Notes under the pieces: model-generated
Seen by the model: only the letters and a program-made list of their open reading frames with translations
Databases searched by the model: none
Told to the model about the DNA's origin: nothing
DNA from: Kutzneria kofuensis
Lineage (GTDB): Bacteria > Actinomycetota > Actinomycetes > Mycobacteriales > Pseudonocardiaceae
Direction: 5' to 3'
DNA: 64,000 bases
Assembly: GCF_014203355.1 (NCBI RefSeq)
Contig: NZ_JACHIR010000001.1
Span: 3,784,038-3,848,037, forward strand
Made by a program: the position numbers and the translations under genes
Shown here: in pieces, positions 9,823 through 19,232 of the stretch
How the letters are laid out: every line of letters starts with the position of its first letter
Numbering within the stretch: the first letter of the stretch is position 1

Positions 9823-10377
9823 TCAGCTCGAGTAGACCTTCGGGTCGAGCGTGCCGATGTAGGGCAGGTCGCGGTAGCGCTCGGCGTAGTCCAGGCCGTA
9901 GCCGACGACGAACTCGTTGGGGATGTCGAAGCCGACGTAGCGGACCGGCACGTCCACCTTGACCGCGTCCGGCTTGCGTAGCAGGGCGCACACCTCGAGC
10001 GAGGCGGGCCGGCGCGAGGCCAGGTTCTTGAGCAGCCAGGACAGCGTCAGCCCCGAGTCGATGATGTCCTCGACGATGACCACGTTCTTGCCGGCGATGT
10101 CCCGGTCGAGGTCCTTGAGGATGCGCACGACGCCCGAGGAGGACGTGGACGACCCGTAGGAACTGACGGCCATGAACTCCAGCTGGACGGGCACCGGGAG
10201 GGCCCGCGCCATGTCGGTCATGAACATCACCGCGCCCTTGAGCACGCCGACCAGCAACAGGTCCGAGCCGCCGTCGGTCGCCGGGTGGTCCGCGGCGACC
10301 TGCTTGGCCAGTTCCTGGATCTTGTCGCTGATCTGCTGCTCGGTGATGAGCACGGAGGCGATGTCGCCCTCGTACAC
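9823..10377 (-). CDS. hpt: Hypoxanthine phosphoribosyltransferase
   Basis: Purine salvage enzyme that forms IMP/GMP from hypoxanthine/guanine and PRPP. The protein begins [16 protein letters not shown], as in other actinobacterial Hpt, and contains the PRPP-binding [13 protein letters not shown] motif and the [19 protein letters not shown] region. The GTG at 10377 was chosen because it gives 184 residues and is preceded by a purine-rich GAGGGGA site eight bases upstream; upstream in-frame sequence is not family-like. It lies next to tilS, a widespread bacterial pairing (tilS-hpt-ftsH), here interrupted from ftsH only by the vWA gene. Confidence 0.96.
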   Translation of the reverse strand: MYEGDIASVLITEQQISDKIQELAKQVAADHPATDGGSDLLLVGVLKGAVMFMTDMARALPVPVQLEFMAVSSYGSSTSSSGVVRILKDLDRDIAGKNVVIVEDIIDSGLTLSWLLKNLASRRPASLEVCALLRKPDAVKVDVPVRYVGFDIPNEFVVGYGLDYAERYRDLPYIGTLDPKVYSS

Positions 10378-10418
10378 GGGCAGCTTCCCCTCTTTCGGCC
10401 TGGTTGCGTGCGCCCTGG

Positions 10419-11375
10419 TCAGGGCGACGCTCGGTCTAGTTGCAGCCTGCCATGTGCGCGCTGTGCCACCAAGCCGCCTCGGAGCAACACGCCACCCTGA
10501 CCTCGCCATTCACCGATCAGTGCGTCGACGTCACGCAGCTGGGCGTCGGTGAGTTCGGTCACACCCCGTCGCCGAAGCCAGCTTCTGAGCACCCTGCGCC
10601 GGATCGCCGCCGGCGTGGCTTCGAGCGCTTTCGCCTCCAGTTCCTCGGGGTCGTCCACCAGCAGTTCCGCCGCGATCGCGTCCAGGGCGTCGTTGTCCTC
10701 CCGCAGCTGCGCCGCCGTCCTGGCCAACGCGTCCGCGACGCCCCCTTGCAGCACGTCCTCCAGCAGCGGCAGCACTTCCTGGCGGAGCCGCACCCGGGTG
10801 AAGGCCGGGTCGACGTTGTGGGGATCACTCCAGTACGTCAGCCCTTGCGCCGTGCAGGCGCGCTCCGTCTGGGCTCTTGTCACGCCCAGCAGCGGACGCC
10901 CCCATGGCGGGTCCAGCGGCCTCATCCCAGCGATCGAGCGGGGCCCCGAGCCGCGGCCCAGGCCCAGCAGCACCGTCTCCGCCTGGTCGTCTCGGGTATG
11001 CCCCAGCAGCACGATCGCGTCCGGCGCCGGCAGGGCGTTTCTCAGCGCCTCGTACCTGGCTCTGCGCGCCGCCGCCTCCATGCCGCCCGGGCCCTCGACC
11101 TTCGTCGTCAGCACCCTCACCTGCGGCAGTCCCAGCTCCGTCAGCTGATCCGCCGCCTTGGCCGCGATCTTGTCCGAGCCGGGTTGCAGGCCGTGGTCGA
11201 CGATCAGGCCGTGCACCGTCAGGTTCAGCCGGCGGGCTTGGTGCTGCGCCGCCGCGGCCAGAGCCAGTGAGTCCGCGCCCCCGGACACCGCCACGGCGAG
11301 TTGGCCACTGCCCAGGTGGCCCGCCTTTCGCGCGGCGACGACCAGGCGCCGCACGGCGGTCCGAACCGCCGACAC
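10419..11375 (-). CDS. tilS: tRNA(Ile)-lysidine synthetase
   Basis: Modifies C34 of the CAU-anticodon tRNA-Ile to lysidine, switching its decoding to AUA. The PP-loop ATP-binding motif [11 protein letters not shown] lies near the N-terminus, followed by [18 protein letters not shown], and [14 protein letters not shown], all standard for TilS. The likely start is the GTG at 11375 ([11 protein letters not shown]), giving 318 residues, the usual actinobacterial length; the longer frame overlaps the upstream metalloprotease gene. It is separated from hpt by 41 bases and probably co-transcribed. Confidence 0.94.
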   Translation of the reverse strand: MSAVRTAVRRLVVAARKAGHLGSGQLAVAVSGGADSLALAAAAQHQARRLNLTVHGLIVDHGLQPGSDKIAAKAADQLTELGLPQVRVLTTKVEGPGGMEAAARRARYEALRNALPAPDAIVLLGHTRDDQAETVLLGLGRGSGPRSIAGMRPLDPPWGRPLLGVTRAQTERACTAQGLTYWSDPHNVDPAFTRVRLRQEVLPLLEDVLQGGVADALARTAAQLREDNDALDAIAAELLVDDPEELEAKALEATPAAIRRRVLRSWLRRRGVTELTDAQLRDVDALIGEWRGQGGVLLRGGLVAQRAHGRLQLDRASP

Positions 11376-11395
11376 CGCCTCGTCCGGACGCGGTG

Positions 11396-12472
11396 TCAGG
11401 GCCGGACCCGGCGGAGCCAGGCGTCGGGGTCGGCGATCTCGGCGCGGGAGGGCAGCGTCTCCGGCGACGTCCACACCTCGTTGAAGCCGTGCATGCCGAC
11501 GGCGTCCACGACGTGCCGGGTGAAGGCGGCGCCCTCGGCGTACTGGCGGATCTTGGCCTCGACGCCGAGCACGGCCCGCAGCACCCGGTCGAGCACGCCG
11601 CCGCCCTTGCGGCGGGCGGTGAACCGGGTCCGAAGCGTCGCCACGGACGGCACGACCACCGGCCCGACGGCGTCCATCACGTGATCGGCATGGCCTTCGA
11701 GCAGGGTGGACAGCGCGACGAGCCGGTCGAGCACGGCCCGCTGCTCGGGCGACTGGATGAGCTCCATCAGCGCGGTCGGCCCCTCGGCGGGGCGGACGGT
11801 CTTCAACCGGTCACGAGCGGAGCGGACCATCTCGGGAATCCGGTTGAACGCCCCCACGGCAGTGTCGTCCATGACGGAAAGCAACTGCCCGACCTGCGAC
11901 GAGAAGTAGCCCCGCAGCCAGGGCACGGCGGTGAACTGAAGCCGGTGCGTGACCTCGTGCAGGCACACCCACATGCTGAAGTCGCTGGCGGGCACGTCCA
12001 TCGCCTGCCGCGCGGCGACGATGTTGGGCGCCACGAGCAGCAGCCGCCCACCGCCACCGAACGGGTCGTACTGGCCGAGCACCCGGGAGCTGAGGAACGC
12101 CAACACCATGCCAGCCTGCACGCCGGCGGTGCCGGCAAGCACTCCGGCCAGCGGACCGGGCAGGGTGGCGGGCATCGCACCCTCGGTCAGCAGGGCCAGC
12201 CCCTCGCTGGCGGCGCGCACCCAGCCGTGCCGGTCGACGACCTGGCCCTCGTGCAGCGGCAGGCCGTGGCCGAGATGCGTCAACTCGCGCACATGCAGCT
12301 CGGCGGTGCCGGTCATGTCGCGCAGCTCGCGCACGACGGCGTCCGCCTCCGCTCTGGGCACGGTCGGGCCGGACCGGATCAACCGCTGGGCGGTTGACGC
12401 GGCGACCGACCAGTCCACCGGTGACGGAGGGCCACCGTCGGGCAGGGACCTGGCTGCGTTTCCCGCGTTCAC
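11396..12472 (-). CDS. Zinc-dependent metalloprotease family protein (DUF2342-like)
   Basis: A 358-residue predicted zinc hydrolase of an actinobacterial family often found upstream of tilS. The zinc-binding HEVTH motif is at residues 172-176 and a downstream EGHADH at about 259-264 could supply the third ligand. No signal peptide is seen, so it is probably cytoplasmic. The family has been noted for co-occurring with coenzyme F420 producers, but the substrate is unknown. It is followed about 20 bases later by tilS on the same strand. Confidence 0.85.
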   Translation of the reverse strand: MNAGNAARSLPDGGPPSPVDWSVAASTAQRLIRSGPTVPRAEADAVVRELRDMTGTAELHVRELTHLGHGLPLHEGQVVDRHGWVRAASEGLALLTEGAMPATLPGPLAGVLAGTAGVQAGMVLAFLSSRVLGQYDPFGGGGRLLLVAPNIVAARQAMDVPASDFSMWVCLHEVTHRLQFTAVPWLRGYFSSQVGQLLSVMDDTAVGAFNRIPEMVRSARDRLKTVRPAEGPTALMELIQSPEQRAVLDRLVALSTLLEGHADHVMDAVGPVVVPSVATLRTRFTARRKGGGVLDRVLRAVLGVEAKIRQYAEGAAFTRHVVDAVGMHGFNEVWTSPETLPSRAEIADPDAWLRRVRP

Positions 12473-12517
12473 GACCCCGACGCTACCTTGGGTGACGCGG
12501 TGTTGGCAGCGCCCGAA

Positions 12518-14857
12518 TCAGCGGCATCCACACCCGCGCAGCGCGGCGGCGACGTCGTCGAGCGCGGCCCGCCCCTGGTCGATGGCGGATCCGTTGGACA
12601 TCAAGGCGAACGCGAGCACCTTGCCGTCGCTGTCCTGGACGATGCCGGTCAGCGTGTTCACGCCGTCGAGGGTGCCGGTCTTGGCCCGCACCCAGCCCTT
12701 GCCCGGCGTGGACGAGGCGTCGTTGTACCGATCGGACAGAGTGCCGCTGCCGCCGGCCACCGGCAGCCCGTTCAGCAGTGGCCGCAGCTTGGCCACCCGC
12801 GGATCGCTGCCGCCGTCCGGCCCGGCCGCCACGGTCATGATCGAGCTGAGCAGCTTGGCCGTCACACGATCCTGAGTGGACAGTCCGCTGCCGTCCACCA
12901 TGGTCACACCGGTCAGGTCGAAGTTGTTGTTACGCAAGATGTTCAGCACGCTGCTGGCGCCGCCCGCGAATGTGACGGGGGCTCCGGCCTGCTTGGCGAC
13001 CTCGCGGCCGATCGCCTCGGCGAGCACGTTGTCGGAGATCTGCAGCAGGTTGCTGACCATGTCGGTCAGCGGCGGCGACTGCACGCTGCCGAGCACCTTC
13101 GCGTCGGCCGGCGCTGTCGTCCGCCCGACGGAGTTGGGGTCCGCGCCGAGCCGGCGGGCGAACTCCTTGGCGGCGTCGGTGTCCGGCGTCCCGGTGCGGG
13201 CCGGCTCCGACACGGTCGGCCTGCTGCGGCCGCCGTCCAGCATGATCGGCGTGATCGGGGCGACGGAGCCGCCCGCGATGTCGCCGTTCTCCCAGCCGGG
13301 GGCCATCGGGTCGCCGCTGTAGCGGCTGGTGTCCAGCAGCACCTTGTGCACGGCGCCGCCGGTCGCCTTCTTCACCTGCGCCACCAGGTCGTCCAGCCGC
13401 GCCGCGCCGGGATAGACGGTCTCCTTGCCGGCCGGCAGGGACGACAGCGACGGGTCGCCGCCGCCGACCAGGATCACCGTGTCGGGATCGGGTCCGGCGA
13501 CGACGTTGGTGGTGAAGCGGAACTGCGGGTCCAGCGACAGCAGCGCGGCCGTCATGGTCAGCAGCTTGCCGGCGGACGCGGGCGTCAGCGGCGTGCTGGA
13601 GTTGTGGTCCCACAACGTGGTGCCGGTCGCCGGGTCGACGACGCTGCCGGTGAGCGTGCCCAGCGCGGGCGACGACGTCGGGCCGGCCAGCTTTGCGGCG
13701 ATACCCGCCGCGGACGGGCCCTGCACGTTGCCCAACGGCTTGAGCAGCTGGTTCGGGGCCGCCGGCGACGGCGGCGCGGCGGTCTCGATCGCCGTCGCGC
13801 CGCCGAATCCGAGGCCGGACGAGCCGAAGTAGACGACCGAGCCGAGCGCCAGCACGACCACGATCGCCAGGCCGACCAGCACCGGCTTGCGGGACCGGCG
13901 GGGCGCCGGCTCGTCGATGTCGTTCTCGTCGGACGTCCGCGGCGGCGGGGGCAGCTGCGGAGCTGGCTGCGGAACGTCGTCGCCCAGTTCGGGGCGGCCG
14001 GCGGCGGGCGGGCGCGGCACCTGCACGCGGATCGTCGGCGTCTCGTCGCCGGGCTGCTGGTCGGCGGGGTTGGGCAGTTGCACGGTCGGCGGGTCGAGCC
14101 GAGCCCGATCGTTGTCCACCGGCATCGAGACCGTGTCCTCGAGCGGCGAGACGGGCGGTTCGACCTTCTTGTTCTCGGGCTTGGCCGTCGGAATGTCGGC
14201 CAGCTTGATCCGGAGCGTCTCGGGCTCCTTGACCGGCGGCCGCACCGGCGGCGGAACCGGTTTCCCGACCGGCGGCTTGACCGGCGGCGGACCCGATCGC
14301 CCAACCGTGGGCTTCACCGGAGGCGGACCCGGTTTCCCGATTGGGGGCTTCACCGGAGGCGGAGCCGATTGCCTCACTGGGGGCTTCGGGTGCTCCGGAA
14401 CCGGTTCCTGGGCCTGAGCCTTCGGCGGTTCCGGCTCCTTCGGCGGCTCCTTGGGCTGCGCCTTCGGCGGAGTCGGCACCTGCACCCGCTCCGTCGGAGG
14501 CTCCGGCGCCTTCGGAGGCTCCGGCGTCGTCGGCGGGGCCGGTGTCTGCCCGCGCTCCGTCGCGGACCCCGGCGCCTTCGCCGGTTCCTTCGCCGGAACC
14601 GGTACCTGCTGCGTCACCGGCTCCTGCACCGGCGCCGTGTCCTGCTCCTCGGCCGGCTCCGGCGCCGGGTCCTGCTTCGCCACTTTCACCTCATCGGGTG
14701 AGGGCGGCTCGGCGCTCGGCCACTGCGGCTGCGCGGTGTCGTCGTCGGCCGACGGCCAGCCGACCTGGTCGGCCCCACCTGCGGCGACGGGCTGCTCCGG
14801 GGTACCGTCCGCCGGCTGGGTCGGCCACGCTGGCGCCGGTTGGCCGGATTCGGGCAC
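12518..14857 (-). CDS. dacB: D-alanyl-D-alanine carboxypeptidase/endopeptidase (PBP4, peptidase S13) with long proline-rich cytoplasmic domain
   Basis: Class C low-molecular-weight penicillin-binding protein that trims peptidoglycan peptides. The catalytic domain carries SAGK as the SxxK motif (near residue 428), SDN as the SxN motif and KTG near the C-terminus. A single helix at about 325-345 anchors it. The N-terminal 320 residues are an unusual Pro/Lys/Glu-rich cytoplasmic extension with tandem PPPVKPP units. The GTG at 14857 was preferred because a strong GAGGAGG site lies five bases upstream; an in-frame GTG at 14890 lacks one. It is divergent from ppa. Confidence 0.93.
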   Translation of the reverse strand: MPESGQPAPAWPTQPADGTPEQPVAAGGADQVGWPSADDDTAQPQWPSAEPPSPDEVKVAKQDPAPEPAEEQDTAPVQEPVTQQVPVPAKEPAKAPGSATERGQTPAPPTTPEPPKAPEPPTERVQVPTPPKAQPKEPPKEPEPPKAQAQEPVPEHPKPPVRQSAPPPVKPPIGKPGPPPVKPTVGRSGPPPVKPPVGKPVPPPVRPPVKEPETLRIKLADIPTAKPENKKVEPPVSPLEDTVSMPVDNDRARLDPPTVQLPNPADQQPGDETPTIRVQVPRPPAAGRPELGDDVPQPAPQLPPPPRTSDENDIDEPAPRRSRKPVLVGLAIVVVLALGSVVYFGSSGLGFGGATAIETAAPPSPAAPNQLLKPLGNVQGPSAAGIAAKLAGPTSSPALGTLTGSVVDPATGTTLWDHNSSTPLTPASAGKLLTMTAALLSLDPQFRFTTNVVAGPDPDTVILVGGGDPSLSSLPAGKETVYPGAARLDDLVAQVKKATGGAVHKVLLDTSRYSGDPMAPGWENGDIAGGSVAPITPIMLDGGRSRPTVSEPARTGTPDTDAAKEFARRLGADPNSVGRTTAPADAKVLGSVQSPPLTDMVSNLLQISDNVLAEAIGREVAKQAGAPVTFAGGASSVLNILRNNNFDLTGVTMVDGSGLSTQDRVTAKLLSSIMTVAAGPDGGSDPRVAKLRPLLNGLPVAGGSGTLSDRYNDASSTPGKGWVRAKTGTLDGVNTLTGIVQDSDGKVLAFALMSNGSAIDQGRAALDDVAAALRGCGCR
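14231..14362 (-). repeat. Tandem proline-rich repeat inside dacB
   Basis: Four consecutive copies of an 11-12-residue unit of the form PPPVKPPxGKx in the cytoplasmic part of the DacB protein. The DNA copies are near-identical GGCGGCTTGACCGGCGG-type units. They probably arose by slippage and encode an extended polyproline-type segment. Confidence 0.8.
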
Positions 14858-15039
14858 AGGGTCCTCCTCGACGGGGCCCGTGGCCGACACGGACCAAGCT
14901 CACACAGCTCACCGGCCACACGGATGCCGGAGACGCACGACTTGTGGTCCACACTAGTGGCGTAACCGGAGTGCCAACCCCGACGCAGCGCGCCGACCGT
15001 GGAGCGCGCATGCGCAAAGAGGCGAAACGAGCGAGGACA

Positions 15040-15558
15040 GTGGAGTTCGACGTCACCATCGAGATCCCCAAGGGCGTACGGAACAAGTACGAGGTCGACC
15101 ACAAGACCGGCCGCATCCGGCTGGACCGGACGCTGTTCACGGCGACCCAGTACCCGGCCGACTACGGGTTCGTGGACGACACGCTCGGCGAGGACGGGGA
15201 CCCGTTGGACGCCCTCGTGCTGGTCCAGGAGCCGACGTTCCCCGGCTGCCTGATCCGGGCCCGCACCATCGGCATGTTCCGGATGACCGACGAGAAGGGC
15301 GGCGACGACAAGCTGCTCTGCGTGCCGGCCGACGACCCGCGGTCGGAGCACCTGCGTGACATCCACCACCTCAACGAGTTCCACAAGCTGGAGATCCAGC
15401 ACTTCTTCGAGGTGTACAAGGACCTGGAGCCGGGCAAGAGCGTCGAGGGCGCGACCTGGGTCGGCCGCACCGAGGCCGAGGCCGAGGTGGAGCGCTCGTA
15501 CCAGCGCTACCGCGACGCCGTCGCGAACGGCAGCATCGAGCCCTTCGCCAAGCACTGA
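15040..15558 (+). CDS. ppa: Inorganic pyrophosphatase (family I)
   Basis: Hydrolyses pyrophosphate to phosphate and pulls biosynthetic reactions forward. The protein starts [12 protein letters not shown] and contains [10 protein letters not shown], the DYGFVDDT segment and the signature [10 protein letters not shown] with the metal-binding aspartates, then GGDDK and KDLEPGK; the order and length (172 residues) match mycobacterial Ppa. The GTG at 15040 aligns with known family starts; an in-frame ATG at 15010 would add ten basic residues. It is divergent from dacB and followed by a perfect terminator. Confidence 0.97.
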   Translation: MEFDVTIEIPKGVRNKYEVDHKTGRIRLDRTLFTATQYPADYGFVDDTLGEDGDPLDALVLVQEPTFPGCLIRARTIGMFRMTDEKGGDDKLLCVPADDPRSEHLRDIHHLNEFHKLEIQHFFEVYKDLEPGKSVEGATWVGRTEAEAEVERSYQRYRDAVANGSIEPFAKH

Positions 15559-15565
15559 TCACACG

Positions 15566-15603
15566 AAGAAGGGGGCCTTCCGGATCCGGAAGGCCCCCTT
15601 CTC
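15566..15603. terminator. Bidirectional terminator between ppa and the MFS gene
   Basis: Perfect palindrome with about 17-bp arms, AGAAGGGGGCCTTCCG mirrored as CGGAAGGCCCCCTTCT around GATC. It lies between convergent genes. The arm core (GGAAGG...GGGGGC) is similar to that of the terminator at 9767-9819. Confidence 0.88.
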
Positions 15604-15615
15604 ACTGCGGCCGAT

Positions 15616-17313
15616 TCAGTCCATCACGGGCATCAGCGGGCGCTCGTCGGCGTTCTCGCTCTCGGCGGCGCGCTGCAGGCCGGACTTGGTCGACAGCGGC
15701 ACCTCCTTGAGGAACCAGATCAGCACGAAGGCGACCGCCGCCGTGATGCCGCCGACCACGAACACCGTGTCCATCGCGGACGAGAAGCCCTCCAGCAACG
15801 GCCGCGCCAGCCGGCCGTCCAGCAGCTGGATGAACGAGGTGTTCTCCAGGTCGATGTTGCTGCCGCCGCCGGCGAGGCCTTTGAGGAAGCCGGCGTCGAC
15901 GGGGTTGGACAGCACCTTCGGGTCCTGCGTCGCCGCGATGAACGACGGGTCGGTCCGGGCGCTGGAGAACGCGGTCCCGATCCGGTCGCCGACCACGCTG
16001 AACAGGATGGACAGCGAGATCGCCGTGCCGGCGGTGCCGCCGATGCCGCGGAAGAACTGGGTGGACGCGGTGGCCACGCCCATGTCCTGCGGCGCGGCGA
16101 CGTTCTGCACCGCCATCACCAGGGTCTGCATGCACAGGCCGAGGCCGAGGCCCATCAGCGCCATCACCAGGCCGGCGACGACCAGGCTGGTGTCCGGCGT
16201 CAGGCCGCTGAACAGGAACAGCGCGACGGCCATCGCGGCGGTGCCGATGATCGGCAGCATCTTGTAGCGGCCGGTCCGGGCGATCACCTGGCCGGAGCTC
16301 AGCGACGCGATCGTGATGCCGGCCATCATCGGCAGCGTGAGCAGGCCGGCCGCGGTCGGCGACTCACCCTTGACGATCTGCAGGTACAGCGGCAGCGCGA
16401 CCAGGCCGCCGAACATGGCCATGCCGACGATGAAGTTGAGGGTGTTGGCCAGGCTGAACACGCTGTTGCGGAACAGTCGCATCGGCAGCAGCGCGGCGTC
16501 GCCCAGCCGGCGCTCGACCAGGATGAACGCCACGATGCCGACGGCGGCGACGACGAACGTGACCAGCGACGCGGGCGAGCCCCAGCCCCACTCCCGGCCC
16601 TGCTCGGCCACGATCAGCAGCGGCACGACGCCGAGGCACAGCGTGACCGCGCCCCAGTAGTCGACCTTCTGGTCGACGCGGCGGTGCGGCAGGTTCAGCA
16701 CCCGGCTGACCACGATCAGCGCGACCACGCCGATCGGGATGTTGACCAGGAACACCCAGCGCCAGCCGTCCACGCCCAGCAGCGTCGGCAGGCCGGCGAA
16801 GAAGCCGCCGACCACCGGGCCGGCCACGCTGGACAGGCCGAACACGGCCAGGAAGTAGCCCTGGTACTTGCCCCGCTCACGGGCCGGGATCATGTCGCCG
16901 ATGATGGCGAAGGCCAGCGACATCAGGCCGCCGGCGCCGACGCCCTGCAGCGCGCGGAACGCCGCCAGCTCGTACATCGACGTGGAGATGCCGGACAGCA
17001 CGGAGCCGACCAGGAAGATCGAGATCGACGCCAGGTAGACCGGCTTGCGGCCGTAGATGTCGGAGAGCTTGCCGTACAGCGGCGTCGCGATGGTCGAGGT
17101 GATCAGGTACGCGGTGGTGGCCCAGGCTTGCAGCGACTGGCCGTGGAGCTGGTCGGCGATGGTGCGCATGGCCGACGAGACGATCGTCTGGTCCAACGCG
17201 GACAGCAGCATTCCCAGCAGAAGACCCGACAGCACGGTCAGGATCTGCCGCTGGGTGAACCCCCCACCGCCGGCGGCGGTCCCCGGTGCCGCCGTTGAAG
17301 CGGTCTGTGACAT
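15616..17313 (-). CDS. DHA2-type multidrug efflux MFS transporter (EmrB/QacA-like, 14 TM)
   Basis: A 565-residue drug:H+ antiporter of the plasma membrane. Fourteen hydrophobic helices can be traced from LTVLSGLLLGMLLSALDQTIV. That segment carries the D-Q-T-I-V motif of helix 1 typical of DHA2 exporters. The motif A loop GKLSDIYGRKPVYL and the motif C-like GPVVGGFFAG are present. The ATG at 17313 overlaps the stop of the upstream marR gene by one base (TAATG), so the two genes are coupled and the exporter is probably controlled by that regulator. The substrate cannot be deduced. Confidence 0.93.
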   Translation of the reverse strand: MSQTASTAAPGTAAGGGGFTQRQILTVLSGLLLGMLLSALDQTIVSSAMRTIADQLHGQSLQAWATTAYLITSTIATPLYGKLSDIYGRKPVYLASISIFLVGSVLSGISTSMYELAAFRALQGVGAGGLMSLAFAIIGDMIPARERGKYQGYFLAVFGLSSVAGPVVGGFFAGLPTLLGVDGWRWVFLVNIPIGVVALIVVSRVLNLPHRRVDQKVDYWGAVTLCLGVVPLLIVAEQGREWGWGSPASLVTFVVAAVGIVAFILVERRLGDAALLPMRLFRNSVFSLANTLNFIVGMAMFGGLVALPLYLQIVKGESPTAAGLLTLPMMAGITIASLSSGQVIARTGRYKMLPIIGTAAMAVALFLFSGLTPDTSLVVAGLVMALMGLGLGLCMQTLVMAVQNVAAPQDMGVATASTQFFRGIGGTAGTAISLSILFSVVGDRIGTAFSSARTDPSFIAATQDPKVLSNPVDAGFLKGLAGGGSNIDLENTSFIQLLDGRLARPLLEGFSSAMDTVFVVGGITAAVAFVLIWFLKEVPLSTKSGLQRAAESENADERPLMPVMD

Positions 17314-17822
17314 TACTTCTCCCCTCCCACGCCCGCCTTGTCGGCGAGCGCGGCGATGAACACCGGCAGATGACGCTCGTAGTCGGTGATGAACCGGTCG
17401 AAGAGCTCGGCGAACCGCGCCCGGTCGCCATCGGGCCAGTGCATGATCATTTGTGCGATCTGCGCGTTGCGCCGACCGCGCACGTCCGCGAGCAGGGCCA
17501 GGCCCCGCTCGGTCGCGGCCAGGACGGTCGCCCGCCCGTCCTGCTTGTCCACCTGACGCTCGACGAGACCCGTCTTGACCAGCTGCGCCACCTGGCGGCT
17601 GACCGTGGACGGGTCGGAGTGCAGCGTCTCGGCCAGCGCCCCCGACCTGCGCGGACCGTGCTTCGCAAGGGTGGCCAGCAGCATGAACGTGGGCCGGTCC
17701 ATGCCGGCCTTGCTGCCCTGGGACGACACGCACGCGAGCAACCTGTGCAGGCGCGCGATCGACATCCCGATGCCGTCGGCCACCTCCAGGTCGTCGGTCG
17801 CGATCTCACCCAGCGGAACCAC
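17313..17822 (-). CDS. MarR family transcriptional regulator
   Basis: A 169-residue winged-helix regulator. The HTH and wing lie at about residues 43-105 (MDRPTFMLLATLAKHG, then SDPSTVSRQVAQLVKTGLVERQ and the DGRATVLAAT wing). The GTG at 17822 has a GGGGGAG site just upstream. It is the first gene of a two-gene unit with the MFS exporter. By family habit it would repress its own operon until an exported compound binds. TTG-N7-CAA at 17854-17866 in the divergent region is a weak operator candidate. Confidence 0.92.
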   Translation of the reverse strand: MVPLGEIATDDLEVADGIGMSIARLHRLLACVSSQGSKAGMDRPTFMLLATLAKHGPRRSGALAETLHSDPSTVSRQVAQLVKTGLVERQVDKQDGRATVLAATERGLALLADVRGRRNAQIAQMIMHWPDGDRARFAELFDRFITDYERHLPVFIAALADKAGVGGEK

Positions 17823-17961
17823 GGGCTCCCCCTGTTGCTTGCGTCATCCAAGTAGTTGCCGAGTACAAGCATGCATCTCGCGCCAATGTCTTAGCAACTG
17901 AAATACCTTGTGAGCTGAGTCATGGGGACCGGGTTAAGTTACCGTCGAGTAGCATCGGCCC

Positions 17962-18417
17962 ATGAGCACTGACTACGCACTCATCGGCGAGGGCATGAAG
18001 CGGGCCGTGCCGTGGGTCGGCAGCAACGGCGTCGAGTTCGAGCACATCGGACCGGACAAGGTCGTCGCGACCATCGCCGACGACGCCCGTCAACACAACC
18101 ACGTCGGTGGCTTGCACGCGGCCATGATTTTCGGCGTCGGCGAGACCGCGTCCGGAGCGCTGCTGCTGACCGCGTTCGCCGACCAGCTCAGCCGCGCCAC
18201 CCCGCTGGTGGTCAGTGCCGAGATCGGCTACCGCAAGGTGGCGCTCGGCCCGCTGCGCGCCGAAGCCGTGCTCGGTCGCGACGCCGCCGAGGTCGTCGCC
18301 GAGCTGGACGCCGGCCAGCGCCCGGAGTTCCCCGTGCACGTGACCATCAGCAACGCCGACGGGCTGACCACCACCGAGCTCACGGTGCTGTGGACCCTGC
18401 GCCCGAACCGGTCGTGA
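17962..18417 (+). CDS. Hotdog-fold thioesterase-like protein (DUF4442/PaaI type)
   Basis: A 151-residue protein with the hotdog pattern: HNHVGGLHAAMIFGVGETASGALL matches the helix that follows the active-site loop of small acyl-CoA thioesterases, and the last half is beta-rich (VSAEIGYRKVALGPLRAEA). It would act on acyl-CoA or acyl-ACP in the cytoplasm; the substrate is unknown. It is divergent from marR, separated by a 139-base shared control region. Confidence 0.75.
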   Translation: MSTDYALIGEGMKRAVPWVGSNGVEFEHIGPDKVVATIADDARQHNHVGGLHAAMIFGVGETASGALLLTAFADQLSRATPLVVSAEIGYRKVALGPLRAEAVLGRDAAEVVAELDAGQRPEFPVHVTISNADGLTTTELTVLWTLRPNRS

Positions 18418-18486
18418 CAACTGTCATGGCAGACCTCGATTGTTCGGCACCCGTGCGGGAAGGCCGGCGTTCGTAGCGTTTCAGCC

Positions 18487-19173
18487 ATGACGACGACGCA
18501 GCAGATCGCAGCCCAGCAGACCATCGGGTCGAACGACAAGGCGCAGAGCCCGCTGAGCCGGCTGCTGCCGCTCATCCTCGACATCGGCCTGCCGCTCGGC
18601 AGCTACTACCTGCTCAAGAACGCGTTCGGCGTGGACACCATCACCGCGCTGATCGTGAGCGGCCTGGTGCCGGCCGCGCGCACGATCTGGACGACGGTGC
18701 GGGCCGGTAAACCCGACCAGTTCGCGCTCGCGATTCTGGTCCTGACCGTGGTCAGCATCCCGATCACGCTGCTGACCGGGTCGCCGACCTTCATGCTGGC
18801 CAAGGACGGCCTGGGCACCGGGGTGCTGGGCATCTACGTGTCCGTGATGGCGCTGCGCAACCAGCCGGTGATGACCAAGGCGTTCAAGCCGTTCATCGCC
18901 GATACCACCGCGAAGATCCGCGCCTGGGACGACCTCGCGGCGAACTCGGCCGAGTTCCGCGGGCTGCTGACGCGGGCGAACCTGGTGTGGGGCATCGGTT
19001 TCGTGCTCGAGGTGGCACTGCGGCTGCTGATCGTGTTCACGCTGCCGTTCGACACCGCGGTGTGGGCGACCAACCTGCCGCTGTTCGCGATGATCATCGG
19101 TTGCTCGGTCGTGCAGCGGCGCTGGCTGGTCCCGGTGGCCCGGATGGTCAACGCCGCCGCCGGCGAGAAGTGA
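18487..19173 (+). CDS. VC0807-family membrane protein
   Basis: A 228-residue polytopic membrane protein with five or six hydrophobic segments (LLPLILDIGLPLGSYYLL at the front; later FALAILVLTVVSIPITLL and LVWGIGFVLEVALRLLIV). It resembles proteins annotated as VC0807 family, whose function is unknown. It lies 69 bases after the thioesterase gene on the same strand and is followed by a clear hairpin terminator. Confidence 0.8.
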   Translation: MTTTQQIAAQQTIGSNDKAQSPLSRLLPLILDIGLPLGSYYLLKNAFGVDTITALIVSGLVPAARTIWTTVRAGKPDQFALAILVLTVVSIPITLLTGSPTFMLAKDGLGTGVLGIYVSVMALRNQPVMTKAFKPFIADTTAKIRAWDDLAANSAEFRGLLTRANLVWGIGFVLEVALRLLIVFTLPFDTAVWATNLPLFAMIIGCSVVQRRWLVPVARMVNAAAGEK

Positions 19174-19189
19174 GTGCTCGCAAAGCGGA

Positions 19190-19217
19190 ACGGCCCGGCC
19201 TGGAAAGGCCGGGCCGT
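19190..19217. terminator. Hairpin terminator after the VC0807-family gene
   Basis: Perfect 12-bp stem ACGGCCCGGCCT / AGGCCGGGCCGT with a GGAA loop, located 16 bases after the stop of the rightward membrane-protein gene and 15 bases before the end of the leftward protease gene. It probably serves both. Confidence 0.88.
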
Positions 19218-19232
19218 CTGGCGTGTGCCGGT

